Numbered from the stretch's first letter, positions 1-6,541 are shown. The stretch is 6,631 bases of DNA from Pseudomonadota bacterium (GCA_963205465.1 CAUJKG010000399.1:1-6631); one strand, 5' to 3'. The notes: generated from the letters alone by a model not told the origin. Numbers and translations are program-made.

Positions 1-1
1 G

Positions 2-925
2 ACGGCGCTGAGCGCGTTTGCCACGCTGGTCGAGCGCAAATATGTCGCGCTGCTCGGCGTCATCTACGCGAGTTCGCTCGGCATCTGGTATTTCGCGAGC
101 ATCGAAGAATCGAAAATCCTCACCGCGACGCTGGCATCCCTCTATATCGCGGTCTACCTCCATGTCCGCACGGCGCCCACGCGGCGCGACCTGTTGTTGC
201 TTTCCCTGGTGCTCTTCGCCGCCTGTCTCAACGAAATCGTGGCGGCTTTTCTGGTTGCGATCCCGGCAACCGATTTCTTCCTGCGTTACGGCTTCGATCT
301 GCGCAAAAGCCGCTGGATTTTTCTGCACGCGCTGATCCCGCCCGCAACGCTCCTGCTATTGGAGTTTTTCGTCAACGGCGTCATCGCGGCACCCACCGAC
401 AATCCGGAGAACGCGTCTCACGTCAGCATGTTCTTCTATTATCTGGTGCGCGAACATTCGCTGGCCGCGGCCTACATCTATGTCATCAACTGGTTCTGCT
501 TCAGCATCGCAGCACCCGCGCCGGAAGCTGACTACCTCTTCAGCAAATGGCCGCTGCATCCTTATTATTTCGAGCCAACGCTTTCGAACTATTTCAACTT
601 CCTGCCGCAGGCGGCGATCGCAATTGCATTCTTTGTCATCGCGGCCGGAGCCTTGCTGGCGCTATGGAAAAAAGCGCTGAACCGGGATTTGTCGATCTGC
701 CTGCTCGCGCTCTTAGCCTATGCGCTCGTGCGCTGCCTGTTCTTTTACTTCATCCATCCGCTGGAAGGCCTGCTTTTCACTGGCCCCGTTATACTCGCAC
801 ACCTTCTGCTGCTCGCCGTACCGTTCTGCGCGTCACCCTTGCCGGCGAAGCGATGGATTCTCGCAATCTTCGCGCTGCTCCTGATCATCGGCAACGGCCT
901 CTTCATCACCGGCCTTGCGGTCTGA
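2..925 (+). CDS. Polytopic membrane protein, putative GT-C-like glycosyltransferase, paralogue 1 (5' partial)
   Basis: The reading frame is open from the left edge and stops at TGA 923-925, giving 307 visible residues. Its first residues align with about position 127 of the next gene product, so roughly 126 residues are missing, including the first membrane segment and the loop that holds the proposed catalytic Asp. The visible part is very hydrophobic, with about seven or eight likely membrane helices (for example near residues 65-90, 105-124, 202-222, 230-250 and 284-303). Blocks shared with both downstream paralogues include WYF-A-SIEESKILTATL (residues 29-44) and ACLNEIVAAFLVAIPA (74-89). 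This copy is the most divergent: it lacks the YGGDF motif of the other two (its counterpart is near residues 180-191) and has LEGLLFTGP where they have LLYSPS. The function is inferred from architecture only; it could be another type of polytopic membrane enzyme or an uncharacterised family. The next gene starts 13 nt downstream. That it is a coding gene is very likely; the activity is uncertain. Confidence 0.9.
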   Translation, partial: TALSAFATLVERKYVALLGVIYASSLGIWYFASIEESKILTATLASLYIAVYLHVRTAPTRRDLLLLSLVLFAACLNEIVAAFLVAIPATDFFLRYGFDLRKSRWIFLHALIPPATLLLLEFFVNGVIAAPTDNPENASHVSMFFYYLVREHSLAAAYIYVINWFCFSIAAPAPEADYLFSKWPLHPYYFEPTLSNYFNFLPQAAIAIAFFVIAAGALLALWKKALNRDLSICLLALLAYALVRCLFFYFIHPLEGLLFTGPVILAHLLLLAVPFCASPLPAKRWILAIFALLLIIGNGLFITGLAV

Positions 926-942
926 TGGCGCGAGCACAATGA
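923..942 (+). promoter_or_regulatory. Translational-coupling junction between paralogues 1 and 2, with a five-codon mini-ORF
   Basis: The stop codon of paralogue 1 (TGA 923-925) shares its last base with an ATG at 925-927. That ATG opens a five-codon frame (MARAQ) ending at TGA 940-942, which in turn overlaps the chosen start of paralogue 2 (ATG 939-941) as ATGA. No good ribosome binding site precedes ATG 939. The arrangement would allow terminating ribosomes to re-initiate at 939, either directly or through the mini-frame. Coupling is an inference from spacing; the mini-frame itself may be accidental. Confidence 0.4.
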
Positions 943-2246
943 GCGAGCCGATGTCCCCAAACCATCCGACCCCTGCGAGAGCGGTCAGCGCTTTTCTGCC
1001 GGTTCATCCGCTCGTGCTGCTGCTTTGCTGCGCAGGCGGTTTTGCAGTCTATTGGTACACGTCGCTCGTGATCGTCGCGCGCGACAGCAGTACGATGTTC
1101 GGCGCGGACACCTGGTTCTATACCGAGTTAGCCGACGGCAACATCATCGCGCGCCTGCGCAGCAATTATTACCTCGACCGCATCTTCCGCTTTCACCCGC
1201 TCACCGTATTTCTCGCGGCGGGCTGGCTGAAACTCTTCGCGCCGCTCACCGCCTGGCTCGCGCCCGAACAATTGCTGCGGGCGATGTTCGCGGCAATTGG
1301 CGCGCTCGGCACATGGGCCGCGATCAGCGCCTTTGCGGTTCTGCTCCCGCGCGTGCAGGCCGCACTCTGGGGCTTGGTCTACGCGGCTTCGCTGAACATC
1401 TGGTATTTTTCCAGCATCGAAGAGTCCAAGATCATCTCGGCCACGCTGGCGACGATCTATCTCGCCGCCTGGCTGCACTTGCGCGAGAACGCATCGCGGC
1501 GGGGCTGGTTATTTCTGAGCGCCATACTCCTGCTCGCATGCGTCAACGAAATCGTCGCGGCCTTCATGGTGGCGGTGCCGGCCATCGATACGCTGCTCCG
1601 GAAGGGCTGGCGCTGGCGTGAATTGCGCTGGCTGTTTGCGCACGCGCTTGTCGCACCCTTGGCCTATCTCCTGATCGAACTCCTGACCTTTACCTTTACC
1701 AGCCGCACCACGCCGCACGCGGAAGGCGCGAACCATCTCGATACGCTGTTGTGGTACATCGCGCAGAACAGCTTTTCTCTGGAATCGTTGCACGCCTTTG
1801 CGGTGCGCTGGCTCTTCTTCAGCGTTGCGGCCCCCGAAACCAACATCTATTTCGCCAATCCCGCGATCCAGTACGGCGGTGACTTCTATCCCGCGCTCTG
1901 GCTCTATTTCGTCAATCCTCTGCCCGCCGCGACAGCGCTTCTGGCAGTCGTCATCTTTGCCGCTTGTTTCTGGCGAGAGCGGCAAGCCGGCCGCGCCACC
2001 TTCTTGCCGATCCTGCTCGGGCTTGCGGCTTACGCGCTCGTTCGTGGAGCGTTCTTTTTCTTCTTCATTCCGAAGGAGTATCTGCTCTACAGCCCGAGCA
2101 TGACGCTCGCGCATCTAATCCTCATCGCCGTGCCGTTTGCCGGGTCGCGGCTCGCCGCCAAGCCTTTCGTCATTGCCGCCTTCGCCGCGGCCTTGGCCGC
2201 GAACAACGCGCTGTTTCTCTGGACCGTGAAGGCTTATGGGCTGTGA
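939..2246 (+). CDS. Polytopic membrane protein, putative GT-C-like glycosyltransferase, paralogue 2
   Basis: The product has 435 residues if translation starts at ATG 939, chosen because both complete paralogues then begin MSE. ATG 951 is an alternative, and a TTG at 915 would overlap the upstream gene. About 10-12 membrane helices are likely (roughly residues 24-47, 84-106, 112-136, 139-153, 164-180, 188-216, 231-254, 323-344, 354-377, 384-402, 407-430). Between helices 1 and 2 lies a polar loop with FGADTWFYTELA (54-65), whose Asp57 and Glu63 sit where GT-C enzymes such as the PMT and ArnT families carry a catalytic acidic residue in the first periplasmic loop. Other conserved blocks are FHPLTV (85-90), WYFSSIEESKI (155-165), NEIVAAF (203-209), YGGDF (312-316) and LLYSPS (382-387). 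By analogy it would move a sugar from a polyprenyl-phosphate donor to a periplasmic acceptor; donor and acceptor cannot be read from the sequence. Compared with paralogue 3 it carries nine extra residues just after the acidic motif. No strong ribosome binding site is visible, which suggests coupling to the upstream gene. Confidence 0.9.
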   Translation: MSEPMSPNHPTPARAVSAFLPVHPLVLLLCCAGGFAVYWYTSLVIVARDSSTMFGADTWFYTELADGNIIARLRSNYYLDRIFRFHPLTVFLAAGWLKLFAPLTAWLAPEQLLRAMFAAIGALGTWAAISAFAVLLPRVQAALWGLVYAASLNIWYFSSIEESKIISATLATIYLAAWLHLRENASRRGWLFLSAILLLACVNEIVAAFMVAVPAIDTLLRKGWRWRELRWLFAHALVAPLAYLLIELLTFTFTSRTTPHAEGANHLDTLLWYIAQNSFSLESLHAFAVRWLFFSVAAPETNIYFANPAIQYGGDFYPALWLYFVNPLPAATALLAVVIFAACFWRERQAGRATFLPILLGLAAYALVRGAFFFFFIPKEYLLYSPSMTLAHLILIAVPFAGSRLAAKPFVIAAFAAALAANNALFLWTVKAYGL

Positions 2247-2357
2247 AGGCTTCCGGGTGAGCAACGCCGCGGCCTGCCTGTGGCACGCCGCAAAAAAGCG
2301 CAGCGGAACACGCCTTTCAGGCGGCATTCATGCGAGATTTCGTTCATCATGCCTTCG
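2247..2357 (+). other. 111-nt intergenic gap before paralogue 3
   Basis: This is the only sizeable gap between the plus-strand genes. It contains a small perfect hairpin (CGCCT 2311-2315 and AGGCG 2319-2323 around a 3-nt loop) that is not followed by a T run, so it is not a convincing terminator. It also holds an A-run (2292-2297). I see no well-matched promoter. The gap could separate two transcription units or simply mark the boundary left by a duplication. The frame of paralogue 3 remains open through part of it, so a longer N-terminus from GTG 2280 is possible but disfavoured. Confidence 0.5.
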
Positions 2358-3653
2358 ATGAGCGAAACCGCCGCCGCGGACCACTCGATGCTTTCCGAAG
2401 CCGGCCGCACCGCCCGGCAGGAAGCGCGGCTCTATGCCGTTGCGCTCGCGCTTCTGGTCTGCGGCACCTTCGCGCTGTACTGGATCTCGTCCTTCGCGCT
2501 CGAACGCCGTTTTGCCACCACCTATTTCGGCGCCGATACCTGGCACTTCACCGAACTGGCAACCGGCCGCTTCAACGATCGCATCATGCGCCTGCATCCG
2601 CTCACGGTGGTGCTCGCGCTCGGCTGGATGAAGATTTTCTCGCCGCTCACTGCATGGCTCGCGCCAGTCGCGGTGCTGAAAGCCATGTTCGCGCTGATCG
2701 GCGCGCTCGGCGCGGGAGCGGCCGTTCACGCCTTCGCCGCCTTCATGCCGAAGCGCCACGCGCTGCTATGGGGTGCGATCTATGCCGCTTCTGCCGGCAA
2801 CTGGTATTTTTCCAGCCTTGAGGAATCGAAAATCCTCTCCGCCACGCTGGTCGCCGCCTATATCGCGGCTTACGCGCACCTGCGCGGCGACTGGACGCCA
2901 CGCGGTGCGGCTCTGCTCACCGGCATTCTCTTCGCAGCCTGCCTGAACGAGATCACGGCCGCGTTTCTGGTTGCGATTCCCGCAATCGACATCCTCATCC
3001 GCACCAAGTTCGATTGGCGCGCGCTGCGCTGGGTCGTGCTCCACGCACTTGCGGCGACCGCGGCATTTCTTGTTCTCGAAGCGATCAAGCGCTTTGCCGT
3101 GACCGTCACGCCAAGCCCGGAAGGAACCAGCTTTCTCGATATCTTCCTCTATTATTTCACGAGAAACCGCTACGATCTGCAATCCATACTCGGCTTTCTC
3201 TATCGCTGGTTCTTCTTCAACATCGCCGCGCCCGAGCCGGAAATCCATTTTGCAAACCGGCTGACCCGCTATGGCGGCGACTTCGAACCGGCGCTGCAGC
3301 ATTATTTCGACTCGTCCTTCTCAGCGCTGCTCCTCGCCTGCTTCGCGATCATGATCGCTGCGGCGTTCTTCCTGCGCAGCCGCGAGGAAAAGCGCCCCTT
3401 GCTCGCCGGGATCATGCTCGGCCTTTGCGGCTATGCGCTGGCGCGCATGCTGTTCTTCTTCCTGTTTCTGCCGGGCGAATGCCTGCTCTATAGCCCGAGC
3501 GTTTCGCTCGCACACCTGCTCCTGATCGCAATTCCGTTTGCGGCTTCGCGTTTGCCTTATAAGGAAGCGCTGACGGCAACGGCCGCGATCTCTATGCTTG
3601 TCGCCAACGGTTTCTTCATCTTCACCGCCCAGACGGTCAGCTACGTGAACTAA
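2358..3653 (+). CDS. Polytopic membrane protein, putative GT-C-like glycosyltransferase, paralogue 3
   Basis: The product has 431 residues from ATG 2358. The frame is open further upstream to a GTG at 2280 and an ATG at 2349. I prefer 2358 because the product then begins MSE like paralogue 2, and because the upstream codons are Arg/Lys-rich with weaker third-position G/C bias. Likely membrane helices follow the same pattern as paralogue 2, starting near residues 25-46. The loop after helix 1 carries FGADTWHFTELA (57-68), with Asp60 and Glu66 as candidate catalytic acidic residues. Further blocks are LHPLTV (79-84), WYFSSLEESKILSATL (149-164), NEITAAF (197-203), YGGDF (305-309) and LLYSPS (376-381). 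By eye it is closer to paralogue 2 than to paralogue 1. The role suggested is sugar transfer at the membrane, inferred from architecture and neighbours. Its stop codon overlaps the start of the GMC oxidoreductase gene, which ties the two in expression. A 111-nt gap separates it from paralogue 2, the widest gap in the cluster. Confidence 0.9.
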   Translation: MSETAAADHSMLSEAGRTARQEARLYAVALALLVCGTFALYWISSFALERRFATTYFGADTWHFTELATGRFNDRIMRLHPLTVVLALGWMKIFSPLTAWLAPVAVLKAMFALIGALGAGAAVHAFAAFMPKRHALLWGAIYAASAGNWYFSSLEESKILSATLVAAYIAAYAHLRGDWTPRGAALLTGILFAACLNEITAAFLVAIPAIDILIRTKFDWRALRWVVLHALAATAAFLVLEAIKRFAVTVTPSPEGTSFLDIFLYYFTRNRYDLQSILGFLYRWFFFNIAAPEPEIHFANRLTRYGGDFEPALQHYFDSSFSALLLACFAIMIAAAFFLRSREEKRPLLAGIMLGLCGYALARMLFFFLFLPGECLLYSPSVSLAHLLLIAIPFAASRLPYKEALTATAAISMLVANGFFIFTAQTVSYVN

Positions 3654-3655
3654 TG
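3651..3655 (+). promoter_or_regulatory. TAATG stop/start overlap coupling paralogue 3 to the GMC oxidoreductase
   Basis: The TAA stop of the membrane protein (3651-3653) and the ATG of the oxidoreductase (3653-3655) share one base. No strong Shine-Dalgarno sequence lies just upstream. Such overlaps usually mean that ribosomes finishing the first gene re-initiate on the second, keeping their amounts linked. This is the best evidence in the window that a membrane paralogue and the oxidoreductase work in the same pathway. Confidence 0.65.
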
Positions 3656-5461
3656 CGGAAAATTTTCGAACAATGCGTCGGCGCGCTAGCCGAAACCTTC
3701 ATCGGCTCGCGCTACGGCGCGGATGCCGCGCGGAACACCCCACTCGTCCGCGACGCAGCCGACTTCGTACTGGCGCAACACGCGCGCATGCCGGATTATC
3801 TGCGCCTGCCCTTCTTCGGCGCGACGCTGTTCTTCAGTTTCGCAGCCCTCGTAACCGGCGGCGGCCTCTTTCATCGCCTTGCTGACGAGAAACGCCAGAG
3901 ACACATCCGCCTCGCGAAAAAGGCTGGCCCGTTCCGCGATCTCATGCGCTTCTACGAGGGCCTGAGCATCTTCGCCTACGGCGAAGCGCTGGAACGCGGC
4001 ACGCAAAGCTCCACACCTGCCGCACCCGCCGCCCGCGAGACCTTCTCGGGCGAACAATGCGACGTGGTCGTGATCGGCTCCGGCCCCGGCGGCGCGATCA
4101 CTGCGGCACTCCTTGCCGAAGCCGGCCGCGAAGTGACGCTGTTAGAAGCCGGTCCGCATCTTGCGATCGAGGACACGCCGGAATTTTCCCGTGCCGAGAT
4201 GGAGCAGAAATACCGCAATGGCGGCATCACCGCCGCTTTCGGCAAGACCAAGATTTCCTATGTCGAAGGCCGTTGCGCAGGCGGCGGCAGTGAGATCAAT
4301 GCCGGTCTCTACCACCGCACGCCGGAGTCCATGCTTGCCCGCTGGCAGCAAGACTATGCGCTCGACGCCGCAAGCCTTGCCGAACTGACGCCCTTCTTCG
4401 AAGCAAACGAACGCGACTTGAGCGTATCGCCGTTGCAGGGAGAAGATCCCGCCGCCTCGATCAAGATGCGCGAAGGGGCCGTCCGCATGGGCTGGTCGTC
4501 GATGGAAGTGCCGCGCTGGTTCAAGTTCGATGGCCCTGCCGACACCGTCGGCAAGAAGCAGTCGATGACGCGCACCTTCATTCCCCGTGCGATCAAGGCG
4601 GGCGCGCGTTTCGCAAGCAACACGCGGGTCGCGAAGCTCGAAAAAAGAGGCACGCAATGGCTGGTCCATTGCGAAAGCGAAGGCCGCGCATTTGCAATCC
4701 GCTGCAACAGCGTCTTCGTCTGCGCGGGCGCGATCCATACCGCGGCCCTTCTGCGCCGCAGCGGGATCACGCAGAACATCGGCAACTCGCTGCGCATGCA
4801 CCCGACCGTGAAGGTCGTCGCGCGCTTTCCAGATGTCGTGAACAGCCGCGACATGGGTGTCACGGTCGAGCAGATCAAGGAGTTCTCGCCGCGGCTTTCC
4901 TTCGGCGTATCGGTGAGCCGCGCGCCTTATATCTCGCTCTCGATGCTGGATCATCCCGGACAGCAGCAGATCGTGGATCAGCGCTGGCAGAATATGGCGA
5001 TCTATTACGCGATGATTACCGGCGGCAACGGCAGCGTGCGCAACGTGCCGGGATATCGCGATCCGCTGGTGCGCTACGCGCTGTCGGAGGCAGACATGCG
5101 CAACCTTGCCGAAGGCGCGAAGAAACTCTCGCAACTGCTGCTCGCGGCGGGCGCGGAGGAACTCTATCCCACCATTGGCGGGTTGCAGCCGATCCGTAGC
5201 GAAGTGGATCTGCAACAACTTCCCGAGGTTCTTCCCTCGGGCCGCGCAAGCCTCATGTCGGTGCATCTCTTTTCGAGCTGTCCGATGGGCGAAAACCGCG
5301 AGCGCTGCGCCACCGACTCCTTCGGCAAGGTCCACGGCCACGACAATCTCTACATCAACGACGGCAGCCTGCTCTGCACCGCGCCCGGCGCGAACCCGCA
5401 GGGCTCGATCATGGCCTTCGCGCGCCGTAACGCCGTGCACTTCCTGCAAAGGAACGCCTGA
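3653..5461 (+). CDS. FAD-dependent GMC-family oxidoreductase with membrane-anchoring N-terminal extension
   Basis: This 602-residue flavoenzyme is predicted to oxidise an alcohol group. Its FAD-binding fold starts near residue 135 with VVVIGSGPGG (138-147, the G-x-G-x-x-G loop), followed by Glu165 in LLEAG, the usual contact for the adenosine ribose. The GMC-type glycine-rich segment GRCAGGGSEINAGLYHRTP is at 206-224. The C-terminal catalytic region shows VHLFSSCPMG (537-546, His538) and DGSLLCTAPGANPQGSIMAFARR (570-592, split by Asp570, Asn581). The His/Asn pairing corresponds to cholesterol oxidase rather than to the His/His pair of glucose oxidase. About 130 residues precede the FAD domain and include a hydrophobic stretch (52-73) that could anchor the enzyme in the membrane, as in long-chain alcohol oxidases. 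The substrate is unknown: a sterol-like or hopanoid lipid, a long-chain alcohol, or a sugar hydroxyl on a lipid-linked glycan are all possible, and the neighbours favour a glycan or glycolipid. ATG 3653 overlaps the previous stop codon (TAATG), implying translational coupling. Confidence 0.93.
   Translation: MRKIFEQCVGALAETFIGSRYGADAARNTPLVRDAADFVLAQHARMPDYLRLPFFGATLFFSFAALVTGGGLFHRLADEKRQRHIRLAKKAGPFRDLMRFYEGLSIFAYGEALERGTQSSTPAAPAARETFSGEQCDVVVIGSGPGGAITAALLAEAGREVTLLEAGPHLAIEDTPEFSRAEMEQKYRNGGITAAFGKTKISYVEGRCAGGGSEINAGLYHRTPESMLARWQQDYALDAASLAELTPFFEANERDLSVSPLQGEDPAASIKMREGAVRMGWSSMEVPRWFKFDGPADTVGKKQSMTRTFIPRAIKAGARFASNTRVAKLEKRGTQWLVHCESEGRAFAIRCNSVFVCAGAIHTAALLRRSGITQNIGNSLRMHPTVKVVARFPDVVNSRDMGVTVEQIKEFSPRLSFGVSVSRAPYISLSMLDHPGQQQIVDQRWQNMAIYYAMITGGNGSVRNVPGYRDPLVRYALSEADMRNLAEGAKKLSQLLLAAGAEELYPTIGGLQPIRSEVDLQQLPEVLPSGRASLMSVHLFSSCPMGENRERCATDSFGKVHGHDNLYINDGSLLCTAPGANPQGSIMAFARRNAVHFLQRNA
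5449..5454 (+). promoter_or_regulatory. Ribosome binding site of the SDR gene
   Basis: AAGGAA lies inside the last codons of the GMC oxidoreductase gene, nine nucleotides before ATG 5464. It is the clearest Shine-Dalgarno-like sequence in the window. The starts at 939, 2358 and 3653 have none of comparable quality. It supports ATG 5464 as the start and suggests that the SDR can be translated independently of the upstream gene. Confidence 0.7.
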
Positions 5462-5463
5462 TC

Positions 5464-6492
5464 ATGCGCGTACTCGTTACCGGCGGCTCGGGCTTTTTCG
5501 GTTGCCTGCTCATCGAGCGGCTTGCCGAAGGCAACGCCCATATCCGCAATTTCGATCTCGTGCCCGCCGAAGATCATCCGGCCAATGTCGAATTCCTGCG
5601 TGGCGACATTCGCGATGCGGCGGCCGTGCGCGCGGCCTGCGAAAACATCGACATCGTGATTCATTCGGTGGCGCAGCAGCCGCTTTCCAAGGACCCGGCG
5701 CTGATGCGCTCGGTCAATATCGAAGGCACCAGAAACCTGCTTGCTGCCGCCCGCGACGCCAAGGTGAAGAAGGTCGTCTTCATGTCCTCGACCTCGATCT
5801 TCGGCATTCCCGACGAACTGCCGATCCGGCGCACGACACCTTCGAAGCCGGTCGAAGCCTATGGCCGCACCAAGGTTGCGGCGGAAGAAGTCTGCCGCGA
5901 ATTCATAGCAAACGGCCTCGACGTGACGCTGATCCGCCCGCGCACGATTTTGGGTCACGGCCGCCTCGGCATTTTCCAGATGCTGTTCGAATGGATCCGC
6001 GAAGGCTCGAACGTGCCGGTGCTTGGCTCCGGCAACGCGGAATTCCAGTTCATCCACGCGCGGGATCTGGCGGAAGCCACCATCCTTGCCGCACAGCGTC
6101 CGGGGCCTGCGGTTTATAACATCGGCACCGATCGCTTCGGCACCACGCGCGAAACGCTCGAAGCGCTTTGCGCCCATGCCGCGACCGGCTCGCAAGTGAA
6201 ATCGGTGCCTGATGCGCCGACCCGCCTCTTGATGGCGGCGACAACCAGGCTCGGCCTCTCGCCGCTCGGCAATTATCATTACCTCGCATATTCGAAGCCG
6301 AGTTGGTTCGACATCTCGGATGCCGTGAGTGAACTCGGCTGGCAGCCGCAATATTCCAACGACGAAATGCTGATCGAGAGCTACGACTGGTATCTCGCGC
6401 ACCGCGACGAAGTCATGCGCTCGAAATGGGCGAGCCCGCACAAATCAGGCGTGAAGCAGGGCGTGCTGAAATTCCTGATCTCGCTGCTCTAA
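5464..6492 (+). CDS. NAD-dependent epimerase/dehydratase family protein (extended SDR)
   Basis: This 342-residue soluble enzyme has the typical length of extended short-chain dehydrogenases that act on nucleotide sugars. The Rossmann fold opens with VTGGSGFFG (residues 5-13, G-x-x-G-x-x-G). Asp31 at the end of the second strand favours NAD(H) over NADP(H). GDIRD (47-51) and HSVAQQP (67-73) follow as in the family. The catalytic set is the serine/threonine cluster SSTS (108-111) with YGRTK (133-137: Tyr133 and Lys137). RPRTILG (158-164) and FIHARDLAEA (196-205) are the usual substrate-side motifs, and YNIG is at 218-221. Likely reactions are epimerisation, dehydration or 3/4-position oxidation of a nucleotide sugar; a sterol-dehydrogenase-like role cannot be excluded. 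The last 15 residues (328-342) are basic, then hydrophobic (VLKFLISLL), and could touch the membrane. The gene starts 2 nt after the GMC stop codon, behind a good ribosome binding site, and its own stop codon is part of a hairpin. The superfamily assignment is firm; the substrate is unknown. Confidence 0.95.
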   Translation: MRVLVTGGSGFFGCLLIERLAEGNAHIRNFDLVPAEDHPANVEFLRGDIRDAAAVRAACENIDIVIHSVAQQPLSKDPALMRSVNIEGTRNLLAAARDAKVKKVVFMSSTSIFGIPDELPIRRTTPSKPVEAYGRTKVAAEEVCREFIANGLDVTLIRPRTILGHGRLGIFQMLFEWIREGSNVPVLGSGNAEFQFIHARDLAEATILAAQRPGPAVYNIGTDRFGTTRETLEALCAHAATGSQVKSVPDAPTRLLMAATTRLGLSPLGNYHYLAYSKPSWFDISDAVSELGWQPQYSNDEMLIESYDWYLAHRDEVMRSKWASPHKSGVKQGVLKFLISLL

Positions 6493-6530
6493 AGCGGGAT
6501 GGCTTTTCTTCAAATCGTCATCCCGCTTTA
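6490..6530 (+). terminator. Terminator-like hairpin overlapping the SDR stop codon
   Basis: TAAAGCGGGATG (6490-6501) is the exact reverse complement of CATCCCGCTTTA (6519-6530). One G-U pair and one C-G pair extend the stem inward to 6503/6517, leaving a 13-nt loop. The first three bases of the stem are the stop codon of the SDR gene. The downstream tract (6531-6540) is only moderately T-rich, so termination may be weak; the near symmetry lets it act on convergent transcription too. From memory, similar AAGCGGGATG hairpins occur beside the palindromic element that follows here, so this may be the left half of a composite repeat rather than a dedicated terminator. Confidence 0.6.
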
Positions 6531-6541
6531 TCTCACTATTT

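Noticed and set aside
915..938. TTG start at 915 for paralogue 2.
   Set aside because: It would add eight residues overlapping the end of paralogue 1, with no ribosome binding site, when an ATG is available at 939.
2281..2300. TGGCACG in the gap before paralogue 3, matching the -24 half of a sigma-54 promoter.
   Set aside because: The -12 GC should fall at about 2294-2295, which are both A. The nearest GC is four bases too far, so the second half of the promoter is missing.
2311..2323. Small hairpin CGCCT-TTC-AGGCG between paralogues 2 and 3 as a terminator.
   Set aside because: It has only five base pairs, no T run follows, and the operon continues shortly downstream. It may be chance in GC-rich DNA.
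2280..2357. Longer N-terminus of paralogue 3 from GTG 2280.
   Set aside because: The extra codons lack the strong third-position G/C bias of the genes and encode a basic stretch with no counterpart in paralogue 2; both complete copies begin MSE from the chosen starts.
4142..5449. Long open frame (435 codons) on the minus strand inside the GMC oxidoreductase gene.
   Set aside because: Long antisense frames are expected opposite GC-rich genes. The plus strand carries complete, recognisable GMC motifs across the same bases, and the antisense product is an unstructured Arg/His-rich sequence.
5106..6119. A 337-codon plus-strand frame spanning the GMC/SDR junction.
   Set aside because: It is out of frame with two well-supported genes and its product is a low-complexity Arg/Ala/Pro-rich sequence without motifs.
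5350..6441. Long open frame (363 codons) on the minus strand across the SDR gene.
   Set aside because: This is the same artefact of base composition; the plus-strand SDR motifs are unambiguous.
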